Assembly (NCBI GenBank): GCA_036278755.1
Contig: DASUKL010000128.1
Location: forward strand, 1 to 45,557
DNA length: 45,557 nt
Direction: 5' to 3'
DNA from: DASUKL01 sp036278755
Lineage (GTDB): Bacteria > Chloroflexota > Limnocylindria > Limnocylindrales > CSP1-4
The notes beneath the pieces are model-generated. The model saw only the letters and a list, made by a program, of their open reading frames with translations, searched no databases and was not told the origin of the DNA. The position numbers and the translations under genes were made by a program. Shown piece by piece: positions 34,743 through 43,340 of this stretch. The first letter of the stretch is position 1; each line of letters opens with the position of its first letter.

Positions 34743-35469
34743 GACCGCGGCCGGCCGGGACCCCGCGAGCGCCCTGGCCGCGCTGGCTGCCGAGGTCATC
34801 GTCTGCCGCCGCTGTCCGCGGCTGGTCGCCTGGCGAGAGCTCACGGCCCGCCAGAAGGTCGCCCGCTTCGCCACCGAGACCTACTGGGGCCGACCCCTGC
34901 CCGGGTTCGGCGATCCGGCCGCCCGCGTCCTCATCGTCGGCCTGGCCCCGGCGGCCCATGGCGGCAACCGGACCGGGCGCATCTTCACCGGCGACCGCTC
35001 GGGCGACTTCCTCTTCGCCGCCCTCTATCGGGCCGGCCTGGCCAACCAGCCCACCTCGCGTGCCCGCGACGACGGCCTGCGGCTCATCGACTGTTACATC
35101 ACCGCCGCCGTGCGCTGTGCCCCGCCGGCCAACAAGCCCACGCCCGAGGAGCGCGACGCCTGTCTGCCCTTCCTCGAGCGCGAGTTGGACATCCTCAGCG
35201 GGGTGCGGGTCATCGTCGCCCTGGGCGCCTTCGGCTGGGACGCGGCGCTGCGGGCCCTGGCCGCACGGGGCCAGCGGGTCCGGCCCCGGCCACGCTTCGG
35301 CCACGGCGCGGAGGCCGATCTCGGCCCCTACCGGCTGCTGGGCTCCTTCCATCCCAGCCAGCAGAACACGTTCACCGGCCGGCTCACCCCCCAGGCCCTC
35401 GAGGCCGTCCTGCTACGGGCCGTGGCCATCGCCGGTTCGGGCCGTTCGGACCGGGCCGGCATGCTATAA
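34732..35469 (+). CDS. Family 5 uracil-DNA glycosylase (UDGb type)
   Basis: The 245-residue protein removes uracil and other deaminated bases from DNA. Motif 1 GLAPAAHGGNRTGRIFTGDRSG is split here as GLAPAAHGG and NRTGRIFTGD and marks family 5; the later FHPSQQN segment is the second catalytic region. Four cysteines that hold an iron-sulphur cluster in families 4/5 are present (C26, C29, and those in AAVRCAPP and ERDAC). The GTG at 34732 overlaps acyP. In a high-GC genome with frequent cytosine deamination such an enzyme is expected. Confidence 0.9.
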   Translation: MATETAAGRDPASALAALAAEVIVCRRCPRLVAWRELTARQKVARFATETYWGRPLPGFGDPAARVLIVGLAPAAHGGNRTGRIFTGDRSGDFLFAALYRAGLANQPTSRARDDGLRLIDCYITAAVRCAPPANKPTPEERDACLPFLERELDILSGVRVIVALGAFGWDAALRALAARGQRVRPRPRFGHGAEADLGPYRLLGSFHPSQQNTFTGRLTPQALEAVLLRAVAIAGSGRSDRAGML

Positions 35470-35618
35470 CTTGAGGAGCGCGTGAGCCACCACCGTGGCG
35501 CGATGCGGCGCCCGCTCAGCCGTCGGCCCCGGAGACGGACGCAGCCGCGTCGCCTGTCTCGCGTCCTCGCGCCCCGTGTCCTGGAGCCCCCGTCCCTCGT
35601 CATGCGATCCGAGCAGGA

Positions 35619-37577
35619 GTGAGCCAGCCCGTGACTGTCCCCGACCCCGCCGCTAGCCCCTCGCCGGCCCAGCAGCAGCCGCTGCCCGAGCCGCGCTTCC
35701 GCACCGGGGGCAGCCGCGACGAGCACCACCTCGGGGACTTCACCATGCAGCCTTCGGACCTCAAGCTGCTGCCCCTGGCGATCGTCATCGGCGTCCTGGG
35801 CATGGCCATCGGGCTGATCCTCCTGGACCTCATCGGCTTCTTCACCAACCTCCTCTACTACGGCACGCTGAACGTGGCCCTCGTCTCGCCGGCCCACATG
35901 ACCTTGGGCTGGCTGTCCGTCCTCATCCCCATCGGCGGCGGGCTGGCCGTCGGACTGATGGCCCGCTACGGGTCGGAGCAGATCCGGGGCCATGGCATCC
36001 CGGAGGCCATGGAGGTCATCCTCGTTGGGGGCAGCAATGTCCAGCCCCGGCTGGCCGTCCTCAAGCCCATCTCGAGCGCCATCAGCATCGGCACCGGCGG
36101 CCCGTTCGGGGCCGAGGGCCCCATCATCCTCACCGGCGGCGCCTTCGGCTCCCTGGTGGCCCAGTTCTTCCACCTCTCGGCCGCCGAACGCAAGACCCTC
36201 CTCGTGGCCGGCGCGGCGGCCGGCATGACCGCCGTCTTCGGCACCCCCGTGGCCTCGGTCCTCTTCTCCGTGGAGCTGCTGCTCTTCGAGTGGAAGCCGC
36301 GCTCGCTGGTGCCCGTGGCCGCGGCCAGCGCCGTGGCCATGGTCATCCGCCTGCCCCTGGCCGACGCGGGCCTGGTGGCCGCCGCGCCGCTCTTCCCGGT
36401 GCCAGCCCATGCCCTGCTGCCCGCGACCGGCCTCCTCAGTGCCCTCATCATCGGCATCGTCGGCGGGATCGTGGCCTGGCTCCTGACGATCTGCGTCTAC
36501 GGCGCCGAGGATGGCTTCCGGGCCTTCTTCGGCCGGCTCGGCATCCACTGGATGTGGTGGCCGGCCATCGGCGGCCTCATCGTGGGCCTGGGCGGCCTCA
36601 TCGACCCCCGGACGCTGGGCGTCGGCTACGACTCCATCCGGGCCGAGCTGGCCGGCCAGATCGCCGTCGAAGGCCTCATCACCCTCTTCGTCATCAAGCT
36701 GGCCATCTGGGCCCTGGCTCTGGGCTCCGGCACGAGCGGCGGCATCCTGGCCCCGCTGCTCCTCATGGGCGGCGCCGTGGGCGGCCTCATGGCCCCCTTC
36801 CTGCCTGGCGGCTCGCTGGCCATCTTCTGCCTCATCGGCATGGCCGCAGCCCTGGCCGGGGTGACCCGCTCGCCCTTCACCGGCGTGATCTTCGCCTTCG
36901 AGCTGACCTACGACGTCAACGCCCTCCTGCCGCTGCTCATCGCCTGTACGGCGGCCCATGCCATCAGCGTCCTGGTCCTGAAACGCTCGATCCTCACCGA
37001 GAAGGTGGCCCGCCGCGGCTTCCACGTCATGCGCGAGTACTCCGTCGATCCGCTCGAGGCGCTCTTCGTCCGCGACGTCATGACGACCAACGTGCTGACC
37101 GTCGAGGCCACGCGGTCCGCCCGCGAGCTGGCGGCCCTCCTCGCCACCGGCACTGGCCACCGCCGGCAGCGGCTCTACCCCGTCCTGCATGAAGGACGGT
37201 TCGTGGGCGTGGTCAGCCGCTCCGAGCTGAACGAATCCGCCGAGGATGCCGCCTCGACCGCCACCGTGGGCGACCTCATGCGCTCCGACGTGGCCGTGGC
37301 CTTCCCCGACGAGACGCTGCACGCCGTGGCCGAGCGGATGTCCGAGCTGCGGCTCAGCAGCCTGCCGGTCATCGCCCGCGGCCCCGACCCGGACCTCCGC
37401 GGCCTGGTCAGCCAGTTCGAGCTGTTCCGGGCCCGGGACCGGCTCCTGGACGAGGAGCGCCACCGCGAGCAGGTCCTGCGGGTCCGCTTCCTGCCGCCCC
37501 TGGGCGGCCTGCGGCGGTTCATGGGTCCGACCCCCGCCACGCCGCCCAAGGAGGGCGGCCCCCCGCCGGAAGAGTAG
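35619..37577 (+). CDS. ClC chloride channel/antiporter with two CBS domains
   Basis: The 652-residue protein has a ClC membrane domain (about 45-455) followed by a CBS pair (about 470-625). Selectivity motifs are GHGIPEAM (the first, with His in place of Ser), GTGGPFGAEGPI with the gating Glu retained, and GSGTSGGILAPLL. The Glu suggests transport activity rather than a blocked pore, and CBS domains normally bind adenine nucleotides as regulators. A GTG at 35619 is used, but AGGAG sits directly on it, so the GTG at 35631 may be the real start. It follows the glycosylase gene by 149 bases. Confidence 0.9.
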   Translation: MSQPVTVPDPAASPSPAQQQPLPEPRFRTGGSRDEHHLGDFTMQPSDLKLLPLAIVIGVLGMAIGLILLDLIGFFTNLLYYGTLNVALVSPAHMTLGWLSVLIPIGGGLAVGLMARYGSEQIRGHGIPEAMEVILVGGSNVQPRLAVLKPISSAISIGTGGPFGAEGPIILTGGAFGSLVAQFFHLSAAERKTLLVAGAAAGMTAVFGTPVASVLFSVELLLFEWKPRSLVPVAAASAVAMVIRLPLADAGLVAAAPLFPVPAHALLPATGLLSALIIGIVGGIVAWLLTICVYGAEDGFRAFFGRLGIHWMWWPAIGGLIVGLGGLIDPRTLGVGYDSIRAELAGQIAVEGLITLFVIKLAIWALALGSGTSGGILAPLLLMGGAVGGLMAPFLPGGSLAIFCLIGMAAALAGVTRSPFTGVIFAFELTYDVNALLPLLIACTAAHAISVLVLKRSILTEKVARRGFHVMREYSVDPLEALFVRDVMTTNVLTVEATRSARELAALLATGTGHRRQRLYPVLHEGRFVGVVSRSELNESAEDAASTATVGDLMRSDVAVAFPDETLHAVAERMSELRLSSLPVIARGPDPDLRGLVSQFELFRARDRLLDEERHREQVLRVRFLPPLGGLRRFMGPTPATPPKEGGPPPEE

Positions 37578-37624
37578 TCCGCCGCCGAGGGCGAGCCCCT
37601 GGCCGGGGTCGCGAAGGGCCAGGC

Positions 37625-37646
37625 CCGGGGTCGGGAAGGACCCCGG
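37625..37646 (+). terminator. Hairpin after the ClC gene
   Basis: An 8-bp stem CCGGGGTC / GACCCCGG with a GGGAAG loop lies 48 bases after the ClC stop and before the two-component pair. As elsewhere in this window there is no T tract. Confidence 0.4.
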
Positions 37647-37742
37647 CCGCCGGCCTCCGGTACAGTGGGGCCCAGCAGAGCGCCCGCCGTGGCGGGGACC
37701 GTCACCGCCACCTGGTCCCACCTCGGCCGTCGAGGGAGCACC

Positions 37743-39467
37743 GTGGCCAGACCCGTCATCCTCGCCGTCGACGACGATCCGCCCGTCCTGCGGGCGGTGG
37801 AGCGGGACCTGCGCGCCCGCTATGGGCAGGAACAGCGGATCGTGGCCGCCGACTCCGGGCAGCGGGCGGTGGAGGTGCTCGGCGAGCTGCAGCTGCGCGG
37901 CACGCCGGTGGCCCTCATCGTGACCGACCAGCGCATGCCGGGCATGACCGGTACCGAGCTGCTGGCCCAGGCGCGCGAGCTGGCTCCCGACGCCAAGCGG
38001 GTGCTCCTGACGGCCTACGCCGACACCGAAGCGGCCATCGAGGCCATCAACTCCATCCGCCTCGATCACTACATCCTCAAGCCCTGGGATCCGCCCGAGG
38101 AGCGCCTCTACCCGGTCCTCGACGACCTCCTGGCCGACTGGCGGGCCCAGGTCCAGCCGGCCTTCGAGGGCGTCCGCCTGGTGGGCAGTCGCTGGTCGCC
38201 GCGGGTCCACGAGATCAAGGACTTCCTGGCCCGCAACCTCGTGCCCTACCGCTGGCTGGACCTCGAGCCGCCCACCGGCACCGTGGGCGGGCAGCCAGAC
38301 GCCACGGCCACGGCCGACCTCCGGGAGGCCGAGCAGCTGGTCCGCTCGGCCGGCATCGAGCCGGCCCAGCTGCCCCTCGTCGTCTTTCCCGATGGGGCCC
38401 ACCTGGCCGGCCCCACCAACCTCGAGGTGGCCGAGCAGCTGGGCCTGCGGACCCATCCCACAGCCCCCTTCTACGACCTGGCCATCGTGGGCGGCGGACC
38501 GGCCGGTCTGGCGGCCGCGGTCTACGGTGCCTCGGAGGGGCTGAAGACGGTGCTCATCGAACGCGAGGCGCCGGGCGGCCAAGCCGGCACGACCTCCCGG
38601 ATCGAGAACTACCTCGGCTTCCCGGTGGGCCTCTCGGGGGCCGATCTCACCCGCCGAGCCGTCTCGCAGGCGGCCCGCCTGGGGGCCGAGGTCCTGAGCC
38701 CCCAGGAGGTCGTCGAGTTGCGGGTGGGCGATCCCTATCGCACCTTGCGCTTGTCGGACGGCAGCGAGCTGAATGCCCACGCCGTGCTGCTGGCCATGGG
38801 CGTGGCCTACCGGACCATCGACGCGCCGGGCGTGGCCGAGCTGACGGGTCGGGGGGTCTTCTACGGCGCGGCCATCACCGAGGCTCTGCAGACCCGAGGC
38901 CAGGCCGTGGCCATCGTCGGCGGCGGCAACTCGGCCGGCCAGGCTGCCGTCTACCTGGCGGGGTTCGCCCGGCAGGTCGTGCTGCTGGTGCGCGGCTCGG
39001 CTCTCAGCCAGGGCATGTCGCAGTACCTCATCGAGCAGATCGAGGCCACGCCGAACATCGAGGTCCGGCTGGGGACGGCCCTTCAGCGGGCCGTCGGCGA
39101 GCACGGCCTGGAGGCCATCGAGGTGGGGCCGCCGGGGCCACCGGCCGAGGGATCGGCGCGGTCATCTTCGGTCCCGGTGAGCGCCCTCTTCCTGTTCATC
39201 GGGGCGCGGCCGAACACGGCCTGGCTCGACGGCGTGATCCTGCGCGACGCGGCCGGCTTCCTGGAGACGGGCCCGACCCTGGCCCCGGACGGCGAGCGGC
39301 CGCGCGGCTGGGCCCTGGCTCGCGCGCCGTTCCTCCTCGAGACCAGCCTGCCCGGCGTCTTCGCCGCGGGCGACGTGCGCCACCATTCGGTCAAGCGCAT
39401 CGCCTCGGCCGTAGGTGAAGGCTCGATGGCCGTCCAGTTCGCCCACCAGTACCTGGCCGACCGGTGA
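37743..39467 (+). CDS. Response regulator fused to a thioredoxin-reductase-like flavoprotein, cysteine-free
   Basis: The 574-residue protein has a receiver domain (about 1-130: AVDDDPPVL, phospho-acceptor D62 in VTDQRMPGM, and ILKPW), a glutaredoxin-like segment (about 140-240) and a thioredoxin-reductase-like FAD/NAD(P)H part (GGGPAGLAAAVYGA, APGGQAG, AIVGGGNSAGQAA, GVFAAGDVR). The CxxC of thioredoxin reductase is absent (FYGAAI where FYCATCD is expected), the glutaredoxin-like part has no Cys either, and I find no cysteine anywhere in the protein. It cannot therefore be a classical dithiol reductase. The GTG at 37743 is the start; the kinase gene overlaps its stop (GTGA). Confidence 0.9.
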   Translation: MARPVILAVDDDPPVLRAVERDLRARYGQEQRIVAADSGQRAVEVLGELQLRGTPVALIVTDQRMPGMTGTELLAQARELAPDAKRVLLTAYADTEAAIEAINSIRLDHYILKPWDPPEERLYPVLDDLLADWRAQVQPAFEGVRLVGSRWSPRVHEIKDFLARNLVPYRWLDLEPPTGTVGGQPDATATADLREAEQLVRSAGIEPAQLPLVVFPDGAHLAGPTNLEVAEQLGLRTHPTAPFYDLAIVGGGPAGLAAAVYGASEGLKTVLIEREAPGGQAGTTSRIENYLGFPVGLSGADLTRRAVSQAARLGAEVLSPQEVVELRVGDPYRTLRLSDGSELNAHAVLLAMGVAYRTIDAPGVAELTGRGVFYGAAITEALQTRGQAVAIVGGGNSAGQAAVYLAGFARQVVLLVRGSALSQGMSQYLIEQIEATPNIEVRLGTALQRAVGEHGLEAIEVGPPGPPAEGSARSSSVPVSALFLFIGARPNTAWLDGVILRDAAGFLETGPTLAPDGERPRGWALARAPFLLETSLPGVFAAGDVRHHSVKRIASAVGEGSMAVQFAHQYLADR

Positions 39468-40897
39468 GCGACGGGCCGTCGCATCCGGCCCTCCGGGCCC
39501 ACCTCCGGGCCAGCCCTCTCTTCGCCGATGTGGCCGAGGCCGACCTGGCCCGGCTGGAGGCGCACCTCTTCCCCATGACCGCGGCCGCCGGCGAGCGGCT
39601 GCTCGAGGAGGGCGCGCCGGGCGACGACCTCTACATCGTCGAGGAGGGCGAGCTGGAGGCCCGGCGCCGGACCGGCCGCGATGAGGTCGTCGTGGGCCCC
39701 ATCGGCCCGGGCGACGTCATCGGTGAGATGTCGGTCATCGAGGGCGGTCTGCGCACGGCCAGCGTCGTGGCCCGCACGCCGGCGCGTCTGCAGCGGCTGA
39801 GCCGCGAGGACTTCGCGGCCTTCCTCGCCGATCGACCCTCCGCCTCGCTGGAGATCCTGCGGACGGCCATGCGCCGCCTGCGCAACACCGAAGCCGCGCT
39901 CCAGCAGCGGGAGAAGATGGCCGCCCTGGGGACCCTGGCCGCCGGGCTCACCCACGAGCTGAACAACCCGGCCGCGGCGGCGGCCCGCGCGGCGGGGCAG
40001 CTGAGTGACCGCCTGACGAGCTGGGAACAGGCGGCCCGGGCCGTGGGCCGACTGGGCGACGATCCGGTGCGCACCGCGCTGCTGAGCGGTCTGGAAGCCC
40101 GGCTCTCCGCTGAGCCCTCGTCCGATCTCGACCCCCTCGCCCGATCGGACGCCGCGGAGGCCCTCGAGCCCCTCCTCGAACGGCTGGGGGTGGAGCAGGC
40201 CTGGGAGGTCGCTCCGGCCCTTGCTGGCCGTGGTCTCGGGCCGCCTGACCTGGCCGAGCTCGAGGCGGGCCTGGGCGCGGAGGAGGCGAGCCTGGTGGTC
40301 GGCTGGCTGGCCGGCGGCATCGGCGTGCGAGACCTGCTCGGTGAGCTGGGCCTGGCCGTGGGCCGGATCTCGGAACTGGTGGGGGCGGTAAAGAGCTACG
40401 CCCATCTCGACCGGGCGCCGGTCGGCGAGGTGGACGTGACCGTGGGCCTCGAATCCACCCTGGTCATCCTGCGCCACAAGCTGCGCGAGGTCGAGGTGGT
40501 GCGGCGCTATGCGCCGGACCTGCCGCGGATAGAGGCCTTCCCCGGGGAGCTCAACCAGGTCTGGACCAACCTCATCGACAACGCCGTGGACGCCATGGAC
40601 GGGCGCGGTCGGCTGGAGATCGACGTGCGGCCGGGCCCCGACCGGCTCGAGGTGGACATCTGCGACGACGGGCCCGGCATCCCGCCCGAGCTGCGGGCCC
40701 GGATCTTCGAGCCGTTCTTCACCACCAAGGGCGTGGGCGTGGGCAGCGGCCTGGGCCTGCACATCGTCTACGGCATCGTCGTCGGCACGCACGGCGGCGA
40801 GATCGAGGTCGACTCAGAGCCGGGGCGGACCTGCTTCCGGGTCTCGCTGCCGATGCGCCTGCCGGCGGCGGCCGAAGCGCAGACGTCGGAGACCTAG
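39464..40897 (+). CDS. Histidine kinase with N-terminal cyclic-nucleotide-binding domain
   Basis: The 477-residue cytosolic kinase has a cNMP-binding domain (about 15-135: GDDLYIVEEGELEARR and GDVIGEMSVIEGG), a short coiled coil, the H-box LAAGLTHELNNPAAAAARA with H164, and an ATPase domain with NLIDNAVDAMDG, DDGPGIP, FEPFFTTK and GSGLGLHIV. No membrane helix or other sensor is present, so the signal is probably internal, either a cyclic nucleotide or redox state passed on by the partner. The GTG overlaps the stop of the flavoprotein gene, making this an obligate pair. Confidence 0.92.
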   Translation: MSDGPSHPALRAHLRASPLFADVAEADLARLEAHLFPMTAAAGERLLEEGAPGDDLYIVEEGELEARRRTGRDEVVVGPIGPGDVIGEMSVIEGGLRTASVVARTPARLQRLSREDFAAFLADRPSASLEILRTAMRRLRNTEAALQQREKMAALGTLAAGLTHELNNPAAAAARAAGQLSDRLTSWEQAARAVGRLGDDPVRTALLSGLEARLSAEPSSDLDPLARSDAAEALEPLLERLGVEQAWEVAPALAGRGLGPPDLAELEAGLGAEEASLVVGWLAGGIGVRDLLGELGLAVGRISELVGAVKSYAHLDRAPVGEVDVTVGLESTLVILRHKLREVEVVRRYAPDLPRIEAFPGELNQVWTNLIDNAVDAMDGRGRLEIDVRPGPDRLEVDICDDGPGIPPELRARIFEPFFTTKGVGVGSGLGLHIVYGIVVGTHGGEIEVDSEPGRTCFRVSLPMRLPAAAEAQTSET

Positions 40898-40935
40898 CGC
40901 TCCTGGGTCGGGCGGTCCGGGCCTGACGGTCGGGG

Positions 40936-41319
40936 CTAGCGCTCGAGGATGGGGCGGGCCTTCTCGGGGTCGTCGACGACGAAGGCGAACATGGCCCGGT
41001 CGCCCCAGCGGCCCAGGAAGAGGTGGCCCTGGATGTTGACCCCGGCGTCGGCCAGGGCTCGGGCCACGGCGGCCATCCCGCCCGGGTGGTCGTCCACCTC
41101 GGTGAGGATCGACTCGCCTTCCACGAAGGAGTAGCCGCCCTCCTGCAGGATGGCCCGGGTCGTGTCGTCGTCAGCCGTGGTGAGGATCACGTGGCCGTGT
41201 TGGCCGATGCTCCCCCCGCCGATCGCACGCAGGTCGACTCCGCGGGCGGCCAGGGTCTCGGCCAGGTTGGCCAGGGCCCCGGGGCGATTGTCGAGTTGGA
41301 CCACGAATTGCTGGGCCAT
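40936..41319 (-). CDS. Tandem ACT-domain protein
   Basis: The 127-residue product consists of two ACT domains: VVQLDNRPGALANLAETLAA (about 5-60) and LTEVDDHPGGMAAVARALAD (about 73-125), each with the ligand-binding loop (N/D)-R/H-PG. Free-standing ACT pairs sense amino acids or similar small molecules and regulate enzymes. It ends 38 bases from the convergent kinase gene and lies downstream of the DksA-type gene on the same strand. Confidence 0.85.
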   Translation of the reverse strand: MAQQFVVQLDNRPGALANLAETLAARGVDLRAIGGGSIGQHGHVILTTADDDTTRAILQEGGYSFVEGESILTEVDDHPGGMAAVARALADAGVNIQGHLFLGRWGDRAMFAFVVDDPEKARPILER

Positions 41320-41337
41320 GGGGTCAGTGTACCGGCG

Positions 41338-41718
41338 TCAGCGGCCGGCGGTCCGCTGGCAGTCGATGCACAGGGCAGCCCAGGGGATGGCCTCCCGGCG
41401 GGCCGGGGCGATGGGCTGGCCGCAGTTCGTGCAGGCCCCGTAGGTGCCCTGGTCGAGGCGCTCCATGGCCGCCTCCACCTGCCCCAGCTGGCGCTGGGCC
41501 CGGTCGCGGAGGGCGATGTCGCGCTGCTGAGCGAAGACCTGACTCGCCGCCGCGGCCTGGGAGCCGTACGTCATCTGGCCGGGAGCCTCGATGCCCTCGG
41601 CCAACTCGGCCCGCAGCCGCTGCCGCTCGGCCTCGAGTCGGGCCCGGATGGTGTCCGCTGCGCTGCCGTCCCGTGGGGGGCCGGGGCTGTCCCGCGTGTC
41701 CTTCTTGCGGTCTGCCAT
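41338..41718 (-). CDS. DksA/TraR-family zinc-finger protein
   Basis: The 126-residue protein has an N-terminal coiled-coil stretch (TIRARLEAERQRLRAELAEG, about 25-75) and a C-terminal C4 zinc finger CTNCGQPI...CIDCQ typical of the TraR/DksA family, which enters the RNA polymerase secondary channel. The coiled-coil tip acidic pair of true DksA is not clear, so it may be a general DksA-like protein of the high-GC type rather than a ppGpp cofactor. The ATG at 41718 is the natural start (MADRKKDTRD). It is the last chromosomal gene before the phage-like module. Confidence 0.85.
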   Translation of the reverse strand: MADRKKDTRDSPGPPRDGSAADTIRARLEAERQRLRAELAEGIEAPGQMTYGSQAAAASQVFAQQRDIALRDRAQRQLGQVEAAMERLDQGTYGACTNCGQPIAPARREAIPWAALCIDCQRTAGR

Positions 41719-41831
41719 GGCCGACAGGGTACGCGATGCCCGGCCAGAGGCGAGGTCGCACGACCGGCGCGACAATCAGAAGGGGCCGAGGTTCCGCGCC
41801 GGACGCCAGGGCAGCCACGGAGGGACCGGCC

Positions 41832-41883
41832 GAGGGGGCCGATGGAGGGCCCGGCCGAGACCCGACAGAGGGGGCCGATGGAG
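41832..41883 (+). repeat. Direct repeat over the first phage-module start
   Basis: The 16-base phrase GAGGGGGCCGATGGAG occurs at 41832-41847 and 41868-41883. The 36-base step is in frame, so both copies offer an ATG with the same upstream context (at 41842 and 41878) to the first gene of the module. It is a start duplication rather than an attachment site as far as can be seen. Confidence 0.8.
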
Positions 41884-42066
41884 TGCCGTCCCGGCGACGA
41901 AGGGGCCCTCAATGAGCGGTGGCGGCGAAAGCAAGGGCCAGCCTGGGACGCCGGCTGGGAGCTGGCGCGCTCGGCGGGGGTTGGACGCGTAGCGACCACA
42001 GTCACCGTCCATATCGAGGTCGCAGAGCGTGACGCATGGCTCGAGGCGGCGGAGGCGACTGGATGA
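41878..42066 (+). CDS. Small protein at the start of the phage-like module
   Basis: A 62-residue product of unknown function. It opens with a basic/charged part (MECRPGDEGALNERWRRKQG) and has a second half VATTVTVHIEVAERDAWLEA that may form a strand and helix. The ATG at 41878 is used; the in-frame ATG at 41842 adds 12 residues and is equally placed. Its TGA overlaps the next ATG (ATGA at 42063-42066). Confidence 0.5.
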   Translation: MECRPGDEGALNERWRRKQGPAWDAGWELARSAGVGRVATTVTVHIEVAERDAWLEAAEATG

Positions 42067-42296
42067 CCACCTCCAGGACCCCCGGACGCTCCTCGCACGC
42101 TGCGCAGACGATGGTCGGACGCGGAGCGAGCCTCCGACGGCTCGACATGGCGCTCGTCCGGCTGCTCTGGGCCCGCGTGCTGGCCCTTGATCCGAACACC
42201 CTTGACGCCCAGCTGATCGCCGGCCTCTTCGAGGTCGGAGTGACGATGGGCTGTGAGGCCGTGGGCCTGCCCACGGAGGTCGAGTCGTGGGCGTGA
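42063..42296 (+). CDS. Small protein of the phage-like module
   Basis: A 77-residue product of unknown function, mostly helical, with LVRLLWARVLALDP and LFEVGVTMGCEAVGL. The ATG at 42063 has GGAGG 7 bases upstream and overlaps the stop of the previous gene; an upstream in-frame ATG at 42036 is less likely. The phrase DPNTL is shared with the next protein (DPNTLGPQDLARLLDVAVK there, DPNTLDAQLIAGLFEVGV here), suggesting the two proteins share a short helical motif. Confidence 0.55.
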   Translation: MTTSRTPGRSSHAAQTMVGRGASLRRLDMALVRLLWARVLALDPNTLDAQLIAGLFEVGVTMGCEAVGLPTEVESWA

Positions 42297-42838
42297 AGCG
42301 GGCGGCCTGGGAGCCGCAACCGGGCGAGACGTCGCCGGCGTACGCGGCCTTCGTCCTCTACCGCGACATGGGTTCGGCCCGCTCGATCAGCAAGACCGCC
42401 GAGGCCCTGGGCCGGAACCGCACGCTCATCGGCGGTTGGTCGAGCCGCTGGAGGTGGCAGGAGCGGATCGCGGGCTGGGAAGGCGAGCTCAGCCGTCGGG
42501 CGCTCGAGGAGGAGACCAACGAACGCCGGGCCATGGTGAAGCTCCACGCCCGGACCGCACGCGCCGTCATCAACGCCGTTGCCCGCCGGGTCGTCGGTGA
42601 CGAGGCCCATGGGGTCGCGGCCATCGATCCGAACACCCTCGGCCCGCAGGACCTCGCCCGCCTGCTCGACGTGGCCGTGAAGATCGAGCGCCTGGCCCGG
42701 GGCGTGCCCTCGGAGGTCGTCGAGACCCGAGCGTCGATCGAGGCGGATGTGCGCCGACTCTCGAGCGAGTACGACTTCACCGAAGAGGAAATCCAGGCGG
42801 CGATCCGAGACGCCATCCGCCTGGCAGGTGCGGTATGA
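42287..42838 (+). CDS. HTH protein resembling a phage terminase small subunit
   Basis: The 183-residue product has a helix-turn-helix typical of phage small terminases and related proteins: SISKTAEALGRNRTLIGGWS followed by SRWRWQERIAGWEGELSRR. A helical middle and an acidic C-terminal part (SEYDFTEEEIQAAIRDAI) follow. In phages the small subunit marks DNA for packaging. No large terminase with Walker and nuclease motifs is found beside it. The GTG at 42287 has GGAGG 7 bases upstream and overlaps the previous gene by 10 bases. Confidence 0.6.
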   Translation: MGVKRAAWEPQPGETSPAYAAFVLYRDMGSARSISKTAEALGRNRTLIGGWSSRWRWQERIAGWEGELSRRALEEETNERRAMVKLHARTARAVINAVARRVVGDEAHGVAAIDPNTLGPQDLARLLDVAVKIERLARGVPSEVVETRASIEADVRRLSSEYDFTEEEIQAAIRDAIRLAGAV

Positions 42839-43305
42839 GCGAGCAACTCACCCTCCTCGAGGCGGTGGTCCCGCAGCCCGATCTCGACGAGCGCGACCCC
42901 GACCCGACCGCCAGCCCACCTCGCGACGCTGCCCCGGACCGCCTCCTCCTGGCCGGCCCGCTGGAGCAGACGTGCCCGGACTGCGGGCGGTGGGAGGCCG
43001 CGGGCAGCTACTGCTCGTGGTGCGGCCGGCCCATGGACGAGGCCGACCACTATCGCAACGCCAAGGGCGACGGTGACGAGCGCGAGCGGTCCCGGCACCG
43101 ACCGACGACGGCCCCGGCGAACCCGCCTCCCGAGTACCGGGACACCAAACGGGCCTGGCCGGAGGCCTGGGGTCCCTGGCCGGGCGTGGAGCGCGGCCCA
43201 CGGCAAACGAGGAGACCGGTGGCCCACCCGGATGACCCCCGGAACCACTCCAACCACCACCCCGACGGCAATCGGGGCGTAGAGCGCCTCTACGGCGTCC
43301 AGTAA
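42835..43305 (+). CDS. Zinc-ribbon protein of the phage-like module
   Basis: The 156-residue product contains one zinc ribbon with CPDC and CSWC (CPDCGRWEAAGSYCSWCGRP, about 46-66). The rest is Pro/Arg/Asp-rich and probably unfolded. The ATG overlaps the stop of the HTH gene (ATGA), and its TAA overlaps a possible start of the next frame (TAATG). Function unknown. Confidence 0.6.
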   Translation: MSEQLTLLEAVVPQPDLDERDPDPTASPPRDAAPDRLLLAGPLEQTCPDCGRWEAAGSYCSWCGRPMDEADHYRNAKGDGDERERSRHRPTTAPANPPPEYRDTKRAWPEAWGPWPGVERGPRQTRRPVAHPDDPRNHSNHHPDGNRGVERLYGVQ

Positions 43306-43340
43306 TGCTTGACACAGACACCGGAAAGGAAGGATCGGCC

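Noticed and set aside
35328..39104. 1258-codon open frame on the minus strand across the ClC and flavoprotein genes
   Set aside because: It is antisense to two genes with full domain motifs, and its translation is a Gly/Asp/His-rich shadow without recognisable domains; long antisense frames are common at this GC content.
37743..39467. Naming the flavoprotein thioredoxin reductase (TrxB)
   Set aside because: The redox CxxC is missing and there is no cysteine in the protein, so the specific enzyme name is not supported.
41719..41877. Attachment site or tRNA at the left edge of the phage-like module
   Set aside because: No tRNA fold is visible, and the 16-base direct repeat found here is explained as a start-region duplication; the right boundary is outside the window.
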